Origin: Gammaproteobacteria bacterium
GTDB lineage: Bacteria; Pseudomonadota; Gammaproteobacteria; Pseudomonadales; JAUIET01
Assembly (NCBI GenBank): GCA_030431775.1
Contig: JAUIHW010000005.1
Coordinates: 62,001 to 126,000, forward strand
DNA length: 64,000 bases
Direction of reading: 5' to 3'
Under the pieces are notes generated by a model. The model saw nothing but the letters and a program-made list of their open reading frames with translations, was not told the origin of the DNA and did no database searches. Shown one piece after another: positions 18,232-27,920 of the stretch. Every line of letters starts with the position of its first letter. The stretch's first letter is position 1. The position numbers and the translations under genes were made by a program.

Positions 18232-19544
18232 ACGTAGGCCTCCTGTAGCATATAAGCCTTCCAGGCCGCGTACTGGGTCCGCATGTCCAGGTCACTGGTG
18301 CCTCCACCCACTACCCGGTCACCTTCATCTTTGTCCTGGCCATACTGCCGATGGAATTCAACCCAATCGCTGGCATTGGACTCCAGGCCTTCCTGCATGC
18401 GGCGGTACACCTCGAGATCATCGGGCCCGACCATCGAGGCAGAGGAATTGATCAGACGGGAATATAACAGGGTGCGCTGCAACATAAAGTCCGGTGCGCC
18501 TTTAAGGCGAAACGACCAGGTTTCCACAACAAATTTGTTCACAGCCACCGGGCGCACAACCCGAATATTCTGCACTGCCGATTTAATGGTTAACGACGGG
18601 TAATAACAGGTGTTATGCGTATTAAAAGAATAAATGTCGCGGGTGCGTTCTTCACCATAGGCTTTCACCATGGCGGCATGGTATTCAGGGTCAACGGTGT
18701 AGTCGGCATGAATACTGGTCTTGCCACCATCATAGTGATGCCCGTAGCGGAAACCGGTAATACCGGAATCTTCAAAGTCCTCATAGGAGCCGCCAAAAGG
18801 TAGAATAATTTCGGCTTCCGAGCGCCGTTTGACCGCTTCCGGCGGCAGCGTGTCAATGTAGTCCTGCGCCGACTGTACAACCGATTGATGCACCACCATG
18901 GGGTGCATCGTGTCGTTCAGGTTTTCCATGATGTGCTTCCAGTTGCAGTCATGCTCGTAGCGCAACACACCACCGGCCACTTCCACTTCGCCCTCCGGCG
19001 CACGGTCGCACAGATTATCCAGGCAGTCCTTAGAACCACCCAACCAGGTTTCCAGGTCCGGCGCATCGGGAGACAGCGTGGCGAAAACAAAGCCTCGGTA
19101 ACTCTGCTGCTGCGCCACCTTCTGCATGTTGTTACACGGGTCTTTAATATCGAAACCGGTGTTGTCGTAACCCTTCTCATTCGGGATTTTCAGAATGCTG
19201 CCATCGTGCTGGAATGTCCAGCCGTGGTAGGCGCAGCGAAACGCGCCGCGCGCATTGCCCTGGCGGGTTTCCACCAACTTGGCGCCCTTGTGGCCGCAGC
19301 GATTATGCAGCACGTGCACCGCGCCGTTTTTGTCGCGCACCATCACCACCGGAACCTTGTGGTTGATATTCGTGGTGAAGAAATCACCGGCCTTCGGTAC
19401 CTGGGTTTCATGCCCTATATAAATCCAGGCCTGCCCCCATATGCGTTCCATTTCAAGCTCAAAAACCTCCGGGTCTATGTAAACCCTTTTGTGCGCCCGG
19501 GTGGGTTCCACCAAGCCGGCCAGCTCATCATTACTGATTGTCAT
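18228..19544 (-). CDS. Rieske ring-hydroxylating dioxygenase, alpha (catalytic) subunit
   Basis: 438-residue catalytic subunit. The Rieske [2Fe-2S] ligands are Cys83-x-His85 and Cys104-x2-His107 in NRCGHKGAKL and FRCAYHGWTF. The mononuclear iron site is in ENLNDTMHPMVVHQ, with Asp211 bridging and His214 and His219 as ligands. The family includes benzoate, anthranilate and indole-3-acetate dioxygenases. In an operon with MarR, a thiolase-like protein, DUF35 and an SDR, and next to anthraniloyl-CoA genes, an indole-acetate-type substrate is my favoured reading, but this is inference. Confidence 0.94.
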   Translation of the reverse strand: MTISNDELAGLVEPTRAHKRVYIDPEVFELEMERIWGQAWIYIGHETQVPKAGDFFTTNINHKVPVVMVRDKNGAVHVLHNRCGHKGAKLVETRQGNARGAFRCAYHGWTFQHDGSILKIPNEKGYDNTGFDIKDPCNNMQKVAQQQSYRGFVFATLSPDAPDLETWLGGSKDCLDNLCDRAPEGEVEVAGGVLRYEHDCNWKHIMENLNDTMHPMVVHQSVVQSAQDYIDTLPPEAVKRRSEAEIILPFGGSYEDFEDSGITGFRYGHHYDGGKTSIHADYTVDPEYHAAMVKAYGEERTRDIYSFNTHNTCYYPSLTIKSAVQNIRVVRPVAVNKFVVETWSFRLKGAPDFMLQRTLLYSRLINSSASMVGPDDLEVYRRMQEGLESNASDWVEFHRQYGQDKDEGDRVVGGGTSDLDMRTQYAAWKAYMLQEAYV

Positions 19545-19573
19545 TTGAAGCCTCCAGGGATCTCAGACATTGT

Positions 19574-20308
19574 TCACAGCGATAAAGACCCAAGACTGGC
19601 ACCACCGCAGACCATCAGGGTCTGGCCGGTGATAAAACCGTTGTCCGGGTGCATAAAGAAGTCCACAGCGCGCGCCACGTCCGTCGGCAGCCCCAGGCGT
19701 TTTACCGGAATACCGTCGGCCATGGCTTGCAGTTTGGGGTCGCCTTCCGGGATCACCGCGTGAAACATCTCCGTTGCCTCTATCGGGCCCGGAGCGACCG
19801 TGTTAACCGTAATACCGTGCTCTCCCAGCTCAAGCGCCCAAGTGCGTGCCATGCCCATCATGCCGGACTTGGTCGCCGAGTAAGCGGTGCGGGTTTGCAG
19901 GCCCAACGCAGCACGCGAGGTAATCAAAATCACGCGGCCGAAGCGAGCCGCTTTCATCGCGGGTAAAAAAGCCTGCGTGAGGGTAATGGCCGCCCCGATG
20001 TGCACCTGAGTCAAATAGTTCAAATCAACCAGCTCAACACTTTCCAGCAGTGCTGCGCGAATCAAGCCGGCGTTATGCACAAAGCCGCACACTGAATACT
20101 GTCTGGCAATATCAGCGGCAACATTGGCTGTCGCGTCAGCATCGCTGAGGTCGCATTCGTAATTGATCACATTTGCATGCTCCAACTCACAGGGTCGACG
20201 GGCGATATTGACCACCCGATAGCCATCAGCCAGCAGATGTTGGCAAATGGCCGCGCCGATGCCGGTACTGCCCCCGGTTACCACGACTGTTTTTGCTTGT
20301 TCACTCAT
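19574..20308 (-). CDS. Short-chain dehydrogenase/reductase
   Basis: NAD(P)-dependent oxidoreductase of 244 residues. The nucleotide-binding TGGSTGIG is at about 9-16 and the catalytic pair in AYSATKSG. A start at 20308 is chosen because it is preceded by AGAGGAGAACAGT; the frame extends 48 bp further upstream into the DUF35 gene without a ribosome site. It lies between DUF35 and the dioxygenase alpha gene, so it probably oxidises or reduces a hydroxylated intermediate of the same pathway. Confidence 0.9.
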   Translation of the reverse strand: MSEQAKTVVVTGGSTGIGAAICQHLLADGYRVVNIARRPCELEHANVINYECDLSDADATANVAADIARQYSVCGFVHNAGLIRAALLESVELVDLNYLTQVHIGAAITLTQAFLPAMKAARFGRVILITSRAALGLQTRTAYSATKSGMMGMARTWALELGEHGITVNTVAPGPIEATEMFHAVIPEGDPKLQAMADGIPVKRLGLPTDVARAVDFFMHPDNGFITGQTLMVCGGASLGSLSL

Positions 20309-20861
20309 ACTGTTCTCCTCTAACCGCGGGTTCCAGCAAGCCCATCGGTTCAACAATTGCGCGTCTTTGCGCAGGTGTATCGATCGGCGTGCTGACGGGC
20401 ACTACAATCAACACGGCCTGGCGGCTGCTGTCGCTGTGACTGAATACATTCACGCGAGCACCAGCAGCGGCGTCACCACCGAAACACTGCCCGGCTACGT
20501 GTGCGAATACAATCGGTCCGGCCTGTAAACGCACGCTGGCAATCGGCCAGCTACCGCGCTGCAAGCGGCGCTTAAAGAACTCCCACAAGCTGTGATGCAG
20601 GCTGATTGACTGTAGCAGAACGCCCTCCGTGGGCACTTTGCGCCAGATCAACTGGTCGCTTAAGCATTCACCGCAGATTTCACGTGGCGGGTAATTGATG
20701 TGTCTGCAGCTTTGACAATGCTGCATGGCCAACGGCTCCACCAGGTTGGCCGCCGTAAAGTCCATGCCTCGCTGCGTGCGCAGCTTGGGTGGTTTGCTGC
20801 GCAAACGCAGCGAAGGGCGGTTCATGCGCAGCCGGCGCTGCATGGAATATCGGGTGGCCAT
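20301..20861 (-). CDS. DUF35 OB-fold / zinc-ribbon acyl-CoA-associated protein
   Basis: 186 residues with a basic N-terminal stretch, a rubredoxin-like zinc ribbon (Cys49, Cys52, Cys63, Cys66 in HCQSCRHI and EICGECLS) and an OB-fold from about 75. DUF35 proteins form heterodimers with thiolase-fold enzymes, for example the steroid side-chain aldolase Ltp2 with the DUF35 domain of ChsH2, where they help bind the CoA thioester. The start at 20861 sits 2 bp after the thiolase-like stop, and the end overlaps the SDR start by 8 bp. Confidence 0.86.
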   Translation of the reverse strand: MATRYSMQRRLRMNRPSLRLRSKPPKLRTQRGMDFTAANLVEPLAMQHCQSCRHINYPPREICGECLSDQLIWRKVPTEGVLLQSISLHHSLWEFFKRRLQRGSWPIASVRLQAGPIVFAHVAGQCFGGDAAAGARVNVFSHSDSSRQAVLIVVPVSTPIDTPAQRRAIVEPMGLLEPAVRGEQYE

Positions 20862-20863
20862 AC

Positions 20864-22069
20864 TTACGCCCTCCCCAGGATCGCAGCCGCCGAACACAGG
20901 CCACGGTCATAGTTAATCATGCCAAAGCCACTCACCATAGCGTGTTGAGCACCTGTTACCTGCTGGCCCAATGCCTGACCAGTCAATTGCCGGATGGATT
21001 CCACCAGCCCCAGTAAGCCGGCCGCGGCTCCAGCCTGACCTACTGATAACTGTCCGCCCGAGGTATTGTGCGCCAGTTTGTTTTTTTCCGGACCACTGCC
21101 GTCAAAGCGCAGATCCGTGCGACGTACAAACTCCGCTCCCTCACCCTTGGCACAAAAGCCTAGGTCTTCGATCTGCAGCATACTAATGGCCGGGTAGTCA
21201 TCGTAAGTCTGCAGAATATCGATATTCTCAGGGCCCAGGCCGGCCAGCTCGTACATACCACCCACGTAATCGGTCCAGCCACCGCGATACTGCACGTCAT
21301 CGTCGCGGTGTGAGTTATGCAGCTCATTAGCGGCTAACAATTTACAGTAGGGAATCTCTAAAAATCGCGCCCGCTCCTCGCTCATGACCAGAAAAGCCTC
21401 GGCTCCCGCGCAGGGCATAACGCAATCAAACAGGTGCAGTGGTCCGGCAATCAGCCGGGCGTTCAGATATTGCTCCATGCTCAGAGTTTTGTGGCCCAAC
21501 AGAGCCAGCGGGAATCGATTGGCGTTATAGCGCTGCGCAACCGCGATCCGCCCCAGATCTTCGCGTTGCACATGATAGCGCTGCATATAATTCTGAGTAA
21601 TTAGAGCAAAAGCGGCATTGGGGCCACCCGCGCCATAGGGAAAAGACGCATCGATGGAAAAGTTGCTGAATTCCGACGCTGTAAACTCAAAAGAGCGATG
21701 CGCGGCCGCATCACCGCCGATGCAGGCGACGATATCCGCATCGCCCATTTGCACGGCTCGCGCCGCTTTGCGCAAGGCCAATAGGCCGGACGCTCCGCCA
21801 TAAGGTGCTTCTTCCAGCCAGCGCGGACTGATACCGAAATGCTGGGTAAGGGCGATGGTGGAATCCGCCCCCAGCGAAAAGCTGCTGACTGAGAAGCCGT
21901 CCACGTCGTGCTTCTTTAACCCGGATTGCTGCAGCAGATTGCGCAGGGCCGAGCCGACAAACCAGGCAGCTCCATGCGGGCTTTGCTTCTGATACCCCAG
22001 GCTGACCGGAGTGGCCAGCACAACGCCATCATAGCTTTTCGGTCTGCTGGGTATGAGGCCCGCGTTCAT
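20864..22069 (-). CDS. Thiolase-fold protein lacking the catalytic Cys; candidate retro-aldolase
   Basis: 401-residue protein of the SCP-x/Ltp2-like thiolase branch. Where true thiolases have the nucleophile in LCGSG, this has GGASG (about 91-95), so Cys is replaced by Gly. Where they have GHP, this has SVGQAGAAAG, so His is replaced by Gln. The YDDYPAISMLQIEDLGFC and GGQLSVG segments keep the family fold. Such proteins paired with DUF35 act as acyl-CoA retro-aldolases in steroid side-chain degradation. Here the partner DUF35 gene is 2 bp away. It is unlikely to be an acetyl-CoA acetyltransferase. Confidence 0.88.
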   Translation of the reverse strand: MNAGLIPSRPKSYDGVVLATPVSLGYQKQSPHGAAWFVGSALRNLLQQSGLKKHDVDGFSVSSFSLGADSTIALTQHFGISPRWLEEAPYGGASGLLALRKAARAVQMGDADIVACIGGDAAAHRSFEFTASEFSNFSIDASFPYGAGGPNAAFALITQNYMQRYHVQREDLGRIAVAQRYNANRFPLALLGHKTLSMEQYLNARLIAGPLHLFDCVMPCAGAEAFLVMSEERARFLEIPYCKLLAANELHNSHRDDDVQYRGGWTDYVGGMYELAGLGPENIDILQTYDDYPAISMLQIEDLGFCAKGEGAEFVRRTDLRFDGSGPEKNKLAHNTSGGQLSVGQAGAAAGLLGLVESIRQLTGQALGQQVTGAQHAMVSGFGMINYDRGLCSAAAILGRA

Positions 22070-22070
22070 A

Positions 22071-22574
22071 TTATTTAAGCTCGGCGCCAGCCACGGTGGC
22101 CTTCACCTGGGCGAGCAAATCCGATAATCGTTCCACATCGTCAAGTTCCAGCGAACCAAGCAGCTCGATTACCCACTCTTCATGGCGGGCTGCCATCAGG
22201 GCGAATTGCCGCTCACCTTTTTGCGTCAGCTTGACCATATAGGTGCGTCGGTCGTCCGGCAGCGCCCTGCGGTCCACCAGCCCCTCTTTAACCAACTGCG
22301 TTGCCAGGCCGGAAACATTGCCGCCAGATACCATCAGACGTTTAGAGAGTTCTCCCATCGTCAGGCCTTCCGGTACTCGCTGCAATTGGGCAAGAAAATC
22401 GAACCTCGGTAGGGTGGTATCAAATTCATTACGCAGCGCCGTGCGTAACTTGTTTTCAATCATGCTGGAGCAGGTCAGCAGCCGCAGCCATAACTTGATG
22501 GAGTGGTGGTCTTGTTCAACCAGGCGTGTTTCGTGGTCGAAGGCGGCAGATGGTGATGCGGACTGTTTGGCCAT
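22071..22574 (-). CDS. MarR family transcriptional regulator
   Basis: 167-residue winged-helix regulator. The DNA-binding part reads LTMGELSKRLMVSGGNVSGLATQLVKEGLVDR, then the wing DDRRTYMVKLTQKGERQF. Heads the minus-strand dioxygenase operon and is divergent from the anthraniloyl-CoA operon; the 140-bp gap holds two ATTTTAA-type palindromes. Neither possible start (ATG 22574, GTG 22601) has a clear ribosome site; the ATG is preferred because the GTG would leave almost no leader after the palindrome. Probably a ligand-released repressor of both directions. Confidence 0.9.
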   Translation of the reverse strand: MAKQSASPSAAFDHETRLVEQDHHSIKLWLRLLTCSSMIENKLRTALRNEFDTTLPRFDFLAQLQRVPEGLTMGELSKRLMVSGGNVSGLATQLVKEGLVDRRALPDDRRTYMVKLTQKGERQFALMAARHEEWVIELLGSLELDDVERLSDLLAQVKATVAGAELK

Positions 22575-22614
22575 AATCAGTGGTTTGATCTCAGTCAACA
22601 CAGTGTAACGAAAA

Positions 22615-22632
22615 TATTTTAAATTTAAAATA
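22615..22632. promoter_or_regulatory. 18-bp perfect palindrome, MarR-type operator (site 1)
   Basis: TATTTTAAATTTAAAATA is a perfect palindrome in the divergent promoter between marR and the anthraniloyl-CoA monooxygenase gene. The 16-bp core ATTTTAA-NN-TTAAAAT (22616-22631) recurs at 45996-46011 and 48516-48531. A -10-like TATACT at 22639-22644 for the plus-strand operon lies 7 bp after it, so a bound repressor would cover the -35 region. Confidence 0.75.
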
Positions 22633-22653
22633 GTTTGTTATACTGGCCATGAA

Positions 22654-22669
22654 ATTTTAGGCTTAAACT
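22654..22669. promoter_or_regulatory. Degenerate second copy of the ATTTTAA palindrome (site 2)
   Basis: ATTTTAGGCTTAAACT matches the palindrome at 45996-46011 at 14 of 16 positions. It lies 38 bp (centre to centre) downstream of site 1, after the TATACT box. Two sites flanking the promoter could allow cooperative binding. Weaker evidence than site 1. Confidence 0.5.
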
Positions 22670-22714
22670 AATGGCGGGTCCACGAAGCCCGCCTCTTCTT
22701 CAGAGGAGCCAAGC

Positions 22715-25060
22715 ATGAAGATTGTCTGCCTGGGCGGCGGCCCATCCGGCCTGTATCTTGCCATTTTAATGAAACTGCGTGACCCCAGCCACGATATCCA
22801 GGTGTATGAACGCAACCGTCCGGGTGATACCTTCGGCTGGGGCGTTGTGTTTTCCGATCAAACCGTAGACAACCTGTACGAACACGATCCAACCAGCGCC
22901 CAGGCCATCAAGGATGAATTTATTCACTGGGACATGATCGACACCTTTGTGAACGGTGAAGTGGAACGTTCTGACGGCCATGGCTTTATCGGCCTTGGCC
23001 GCAAACGCATGCTGCAATTGCTGCACGATCGCGCGCGCGAATTGAATATTCCGCTGAACTTCGAGTACGAGTTTGAAGCCGACGATATTAATGGCAAATT
23101 CGCTGACGCCGACCTGATTGTGGCCGCTGACGGTTTAAACTCCAAAGTGCGCAACTCCAACCTGGATGCTTTTGAATGCAGTGTGGATGTCCGCAGCAAC
23201 CACTTTGTATGGCTGGGCACCAAACAGACTTTCCGGGACGCCTTTACCTTCATTTTTGAAAAAACTGAACACGGCTGGATCTGGGCGCACGCTTACCAGT
23301 TCGATGATGAAACCTCGACGTTTATTGTGGAATGCAATCCGGATGTATACGACGCCTTCGGCTTCGATAACATGTCGCACGCAGAAAGCGCAGAAACCTG
23401 CCGCAAGATTTTTGAAAACTATCTGGGTGGGCATGAGCTGCTGACCAATTCCGCTCATATTCGTGGTTCCGCCTGGATCAATTTTCCTTCTGTGTTGTGC
23501 CGCAATTGGGTGCTGGACGACCGGGTCGTGTTGATTGGTGACGCCGCTCATACCGCGCATTTCTCCATTGGCTCCGGAACGAAGCTGGGTGTGGAAGATG
23601 CGATCGCGCTGGCCAAACATGTCAGCAGCGATCTGCCCATTGGCGAAGCGCTGCGCGCCTACCAGCAGGAACGCGAACTGGAAGCTCTGCGCCTGCAGAA
23701 CGCGGCGCAAAACGCCATGATCTGGTTCGAGGACGCCCCACGTTACCTGGAAGCCTTCGATCTGAAGCAGTTCAACTACTCGCTGCTGACGCGCAGCCAG
23801 CGTGTCAGCCACGAGAACCTGCGCCTGCGAGACAGGGAGTGGCTGGAAGAACTGGAAAAACACCTGGCCAAGCGTGTTCTCGGCGAGGAATTTGACGACG
23901 CCGTGCCACCCATGTTTCTGCCCTACAAGCTCGGTAATCTGGAGCTTGCCAACCGGGTGGTGGTCTCGCCGATGTCCATGTACAGCGCAACAGATGGCCT
24001 CCCCGATGACTGGCATTTGGTGCACTACGGCAGCCTCGCAAAGGGCGGTGCCGGTCTGGTGTACACTGAAATGACCGATGTCTCAGCCGAGGCCCGAATC
24101 ACCCCGGGTTGTGCCGGCATCTGGAATGATGAACAGGAAGCCAGCTGGACCCGAATTGTCGACTTCGTGCATCAGCACACCCAGGCTAAGTTTGCCCTAC
24201 AGTTGGGCCACGCTGGCCCCAAGGGTGCAACCAAAGAACCCTGGGCCTGGCACCCCGACCGTCTGGATGACCCGCTGGAGCCCGCCGACGCCTGGCCATT
24301 GGTCTCAGCCAGTGCAATCCCCTATGACAGTTACAACCAGGTACCCAGTGCACTGGACCGGGACCAGATGGATGCGATCAAAGCGCAGTTTGTTGCTGCC
24401 ACCGAGCGTGGTGCGCGCGCGGGTTTCGACCTGCTGGAGTTGCACGCGGCGCACGGTTACCTGATTGCTGCGTTCATTACGCCGATTCTTAATCAACGCG
24501 AAGACGAGTACGGCGGCAGCCTGGAAAACCGCCTGCGCTATCCATTGGAAGTGTTTACGGCCATGCGCGCCGCCTGGCCTGCTGACCGACCGATGTCGGT
24601 GCGCATATCGGCCCATGACTGGATGGGTGATGCCGGCATTACCGAACGTGAAAGTGTGGCAATTGCGACAGCCTTCAGCGAGGCTGGCGCGGATATTATC
24701 GACGTATCCAGCGGACAAACCTCACACGCTGCCAAACCGCGGCCCGGACGCATGTTCCAGACGCCACTGTCCGACCAGATTCGCAACGAAGCCGGTGTGG
24801 CGACCATGGCGGTGGGCAATATCTACGAGTCTGACCACGTGAACAGCATTGTGGCTGCCGGTCGAGCTGACCTGGTTTGTCTGGCAAGGCCGCATCTGGC
24901 TGATCCGAACTGGACGCTGCGCGCCGCGGCCGAGCAGGGCCATGGTGGGGTTGGCGTGCACGAGCAAAAGCAGTACTTTATGGGCTACCGACAATTGCAC
25001 ACCAATCTGCAACGCGCAGCCGAGATGATGGCAGCTGAATTGCAGGCGATAAAGAACTAG
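22715..25060 (+). CDS. Anthraniloyl-CoA (2-aminobenzoyl-CoA) monooxygenase/reductase
   Basis: 781-residue two-domain flavoenzyme. Residues about 1-390 are a PHBH-type FAD monooxygenase (GGGPSG at 7-12; [22 protein letters not shown] at about 275-296). Residues about 398-775 are an Old-Yellow-Enzyme-type NADH:flavin reductase ([50 protein letters not shown]). This arrangement is that of 2-aminobenzoyl-CoA monooxygenase/reductase of Azoarcus evansii and salicylyl-CoA 5-hydroxylase; it hydroxylates and then reduces the ring without a ring-cleaving dioxygenase. First gene of a four-gene operon; an AGAGGAG ribosome site precedes it. Salicylyl-CoA is the alternative substrate. Confidence 0.9.
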   Translation: MKIVCLGGGPSGLYLAILMKLRDPSHDIQVYERNRPGDTFGWGVVFSDQTVDNLYEHDPTSAQAIKDEFIHWDMIDTFVNGEVERSDGHGFIGLGRKRMLQLLHDRARELNIPLNFEYEFEADDINGKFADADLIVAADGLNSKVRNSNLDAFECSVDVRSNHFVWLGTKQTFRDAFTFIFEKTEHGWIWAHAYQFDDETSTFIVECNPDVYDAFGFDNMSHAESAETCRKIFENYLGGHELLTNSAHIRGSAWINFPSVLCRNWVLDDRVVLIGDAAHTAHFSIGSGTKLGVEDAIALAKHVSSDLPIGEALRAYQQERELEALRLQNAAQNAMIWFEDAPRYLEAFDLKQFNYSLLTRSQRVSHENLRLRDREWLEELEKHLAKRVLGEEFDDAVPPMFLPYKLGNLELANRVVVSPMSMYSATDGLPDDWHLVHYGSLAKGGAGLVYTEMTDVSAEARITPGCAGIWNDEQEASWTRIVDFVHQHTQAKFALQLGHAGPKGATKEPWAWHPDRLDDPLEPADAWPLVSASAIPYDSYNQVPSALDRDQMDAIKAQFVAATERGARAGFDLLELHAAHGYLIAAFITPILNQREDEYGGSLENRLRYPLEVFTAMRAAWPADRPMSVRISAHDWMGDAGITERESVAIATAFSEAGADIIDVSSGQTSHAAKPRPGRMFQTPLSDQIRNEAGVATMAVGNIYESDHVNSIVAAGRADLVCLARPHLADPNWTLRAAAEQGHGGVGVHEQKQYFMGYRQLHTNLQRAAEMMAAELQAIKN

Positions 25061-25063
25061 CCC

Positions 25064-25831
25064 ATGGACTTATGCAATACGCACGCGGTGGTTACTGGCG
25101 GTGCCTCCGGAATTGGCGCAGAAATCAGCCGGCAGTTACTGGCGGCCAATGCCACGGTTACTATTATGGGGCGGCGCCAGGCGGCGCTGGATGCCTTTCT
25201 GGATACCACTGGCAGCGATCGGCTGCACGCGCAGAGTTGCGATGTCAGCGACCCTGTGTCTGTGCAACAAGCCTTTGAATTGGTCAGCAGCCGCAGTGGC
25301 GCGGTGGCGATATTAGTGAACTGCGCAGGCGCGGCGCCGACCAAACCGTTTCATAAACTCACAGCGGATGACTGGAACTCCGTCATGGCGGTCAATCTGA
25401 ACGGCGTGTTCCACTGCACGGCCCAAGTCATCGGTCCAATGCGCGATGCCGGGCACGGGCGCATCATCAACATTGCCAGCACTTCCGCTTTGAAAGGCTA
25501 CGCCTATGTCAGCGCCTATTGTGCGGCCAAGCACGGTGTGCTTGGCCTAACCCGTGCCCTCGCTCTGGAAACCGCAAAGCACGGCATAACCGTGAACGCG
25601 GTCTGCCCCGGTTACACCGATACTGATATCATTCGCGACTCGGTCAAAAACATCATGCAGAAAACCGGCCGCAGTGAAGATGAAGCGCTCGGTGAGTTCA
25701 CTCGAAGCAATCCGCAGGGGCGCTTGATCCAACCAGAAGAAGTCGCAGCCACTGTACTGTGGTTATTAGCTGACAACAGTTCATCCATTACCGGCCAGGC
25801 TATTACTGTGGCCGGCGGCGAAGTCATGTAA
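25064..25831 (+). CDS. SDR, 3-hydroxyacyl-CoA dehydrogenase-like
   Basis: 255-residue short-chain dehydrogenase with TGGASGIG (about 10-17), NIASTSALKGYAYVSAYCAAKHG holding the Ser, Tyr and Lys of the active site, and the NAVCPGYTDTDI segment. It follows the monooxygenase by 3 bp and precedes an enoyl-CoA hydratase, so it probably acts as the 3-hydroxyacyl-CoA dehydrogenase in beta-oxidation of the dearomatised ring. Confidence 0.9.
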   Translation: MDLCNTHAVVTGGASGIGAEISRQLLAANATVTIMGRRQAALDAFLDTTGSDRLHAQSCDVSDPVSVQQAFELVSSRSGAVAILVNCAGAAPTKPFHKLTADDWNSVMAVNLNGVFHCTAQVIGPMRDAGHGRIINIASTSALKGYAYVSAYCAAKHGVLGLTRALALETAKHGITVNAVCPGYTDTDIIRDSVKNIMQKTGRSEDEALGEFTRSNPQGRLIQPEEVAATVLWLLADNSSSITGQAITVAGGEVM

Positions 25832-25843
25832 ACAGGACAACTT

Positions 25844-26656
25844 ATGAAGACAAGCACGATGGCCGACTACCAGGCCGAACACTTTTTGTGGGACACCGAT
25901 GGCAGTGTGGCCACAGTTACTTTGAATCGCCCGGAACGCAAAAACCCGCTGACGTTCGAGTCCTATGCTGAGCTACGCGACCTGTTTCGCGACCTGGTGT
26001 ACGCCAGCGACATCGACGCCGTTGTCATCCGAGGTGCCGGCGGTAACTTCTGCTCCGGTGGCGATGTACACGATATCATAGGTCCTCTGACCGAAATGAA
26101 CATGAAGGAATTAATGGCCTTCACCCGAATGACCGGCGACCTGGTCAAAGCCATGCGCGGCTGCCGCCAGCCGATCATCAGTGCCGTTGAAGGGATTTGC
26201 GCCGGGGCTGGTGCGATCATTGCCATGAGCAGCGACTTGCGCTATGCCAGTGCGGATGCCAAAGTGGCTTTCCTGTTCAACCGCGTCGGCCTGGCAGGCT
26301 GCGATATGGGCGCCTGCGCCATACTGCCACGCATCATCGGCCAGGGCCGCGCCAGTGAGCTACTGTACACCGGGCGCTCATTGAAAGCCGAAGAAGGTGA
26401 ACGCTGGGGCTTTTTTAATGCCATCAGCGACGCTCCATACGAGCAGGCTCTGAGCATGGCTCAACGGCTGGCAGCCGGGCCAACTTTTGCTAACGGTATT
26501 ACCAAAACGCAGCTCCAGCAGGAATGGAATCAATCCATTGAGCAGGCGATTGAAGCCGAGGCCCAGGCCCAGGCGATATGTATGCAGACCGAAGACTTTC
26601 GCCGCGCTTACCGCGCTTTCGTTAATAAGGAAACCCCCGTGTTCGAAGGGGACTGA
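25844..26656 (+). CDS. Enoyl-CoA hydratase/isomerase family protein
   Basis: 270-residue crotonase-fold protein. Oxyanion-hole elements are [15 protein letters not shown] (about 65-79) and [16 protein letters not shown], where the Glu is in the position of a catalytic acid. [20 protein letters not shown] follows. It probably hydrates, or hydrolytically opens, the alicyclic CoA intermediate produced by the upstream monooxygenase. Twelve bp after the SDR and 4 bp before the dehydrogenase. Confidence 0.88.
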   Translation: MKTSTMADYQAEHFLWDTDGSVATVTLNRPERKNPLTFESYAELRDLFRDLVYASDIDAVVIRGAGGNFCSGGDVHDIIGPLTEMNMKELMAFTRMTGDLVKAMRGCRQPIISAVEGICAGAGAIIAMSSDLRYASADAKVAFLFNRVGLAGCDMGACAILPRIIGQGRASELLYTGRSLKAEEGERWGFFNAISDAPYEQALSMAQRLAAGPTFANGITKTQLQQEWNQSIEQAIEAEAQAQAICMQTEDFRRAYRAFVNKETPVFEGD

Positions 26657-26660
26657 TCGC

Positions 26661-27830
26661 ATGACTGACACGACCTATCTCCATTGGCCTTTTTTTGAAG
26701 ACCGCCATAAAGAGCTCGCCAGAGTCATCGACGCCTGGGCGACTGAGAACGTTTGTCGCCTCACGGCAAACGAACATGAAGACCTGGACCAGACTTGCAG
26801 AGATATCGTGCATGCTCTGGGTGAAGCAGGCTTTACGCGCTACGCGGTGCCAGCCAGTGGCGGTGGCGAGTACGACAAGCTGGACGTACGCAGCCTGTGC
26901 CTGATTCGCGAAGCCCTTGGCAAACACCATGCGCTTGCTGACTTTGCCTTCGCCATGCAGGGCCTGGGTAGCGGCCCCATATCGCTGTTTGGTAGCCCAG
27001 AGCAACAACAGCACTACCTGCAGCGAGTGGCTGCTGGCGAGTATCTGTCAGCCTTTGCTCTGTCTGAACCGGAGGCCGGCAGCGATGTGGCCGCAATGAC
27101 CACCAGCGCAAGCGACGACGGTGACAGCTATATTCTTAATGGCGTGAAAACCTGGATATCCAACGCGGGCATCGCCGATTTCTATACGGTTTTTGCACGC
27201 ACTGGCGAAGCCCCGGGCGCCAAAGGCATCAGCTGTTTTATTGTGGAAGCCAACACGCCTGGCTTTGAAGTCAGTGAGCGGATAGACCTGGTGGCTCCGC
27301 ACCCATTAGGCACCCTGACCTTTAACAACTGCCGCGTACCCAAAAGCCAGTTGGTCGGCGAAGCCGGCCGTGGCTTCGGCGTGGCCATGGCCACGCTGGA
27401 CGTATTCCGCTCAACCGTTGCGGCTGCCGCGTTGGGTATGGCGCGCCGTGCCATGGACGAAACACTGCAGCATGTGTCCGGGCGCAAGCTCTTTGGCGGC
27501 GTGCTGAGTGACCTGCAGCTGGTACAGGGCAAACTGTCGGACATGGCGCTGGCCATAGACAGCAGCGCCTTGCTGGTATTCCGCTCAGCGTGGACCAAAG
27601 ACTGCATGGCCGAGCGTGTCACCCGTGAAGCCGCCATGGCCAAACTGCACGCGACTGAATCGGCCCAACAGGTGATCGATGCCGCTGTGCAATTACACGG
27701 TGGTAAAGGCGTTAGCAAAGGCCATATTGTCGAATCCCTTTACCGCGACATTCGCGCCCTGCGCATTTACGAAGGTGCCTCTGAGGTACAGCAAACCATC
27801 ATCGCCCGTCAGGCCCTGGCGGCAATGTAA
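26661..27830 (+). CDS. Acyl-CoA dehydrogenase
   Basis: 389-residue flavoprotein dehydrogenase. FAD/substrate motifs are [16 protein letters not shown] and [17 protein letters not shown]; the C-terminal [18 protein letters not shown] carries the usual catalytic glutamate. The start at 26661 is chosen because the preceding hydratase ends at 26656 and the N-terminal helices begin here; an upstream in-frame extension runs through the hydratase gene and is not real. Last gene of the anthraniloyl-CoA operon. Confidence 0.9.
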   Translation: MTDTTYLHWPFFEDRHKELARVIDAWATENVCRLTANEHEDLDQTCRDIVHALGEAGFTRYAVPASGGGEYDKLDVRSLCLIREALGKHHALADFAFAMQGLGSGPISLFGSPEQQQHYLQRVAAGEYLSAFALSEPEAGSDVAAMTTSASDDGDSYILNGVKTWISNAGIADFYTVFARTGEAPGAKGISCFIVEANTPGFEVSERIDLVAPHPLGTLTFNNCRVPKSQLVGEAGRGFGVAMATLDVFRSTVAAAALGMARRAMDETLQHVSGRKLFGGVLSDLQLVQGKLSDMALAIDSSALLVFRSAWTKDCMAERVTREAAMAKLHATESAQQVIDAAVQLHGGKGVSKGHIVESLYRDIRALRIYEGASEVQQTIIARQALAAM

Positions 27831-27920
27831 ACAATGCGAAATTAGTGGCCTCAAATGCTTGTGCCACTCTGATTTTAGGCGGAGCATACTGCACACCTTA
27901 ACTGTTGGGAGTGCGCTCCA

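Noticed and set aside
18885..19763. Plus-strand open frame of nearly 300 codons across the dioxygenase alpha gene
   Set aside because: His- and Val-rich antisense translation without a domain; it crosses two real genes.
23135..24025. Minus-strand open frame inside the anthraniloyl-CoA monooxygenase gene
   Set aside because: Antisense shadow of a well-supported flavoprotein gene; no family resemblance.
26487..26660. N-terminal extension of the acyl-CoA dehydrogenase starting at 26487
   Set aside because: It runs through the end of the enoyl-CoA hydratase gene in another frame; the ATG at 26661 follows the hydratase stop directly.
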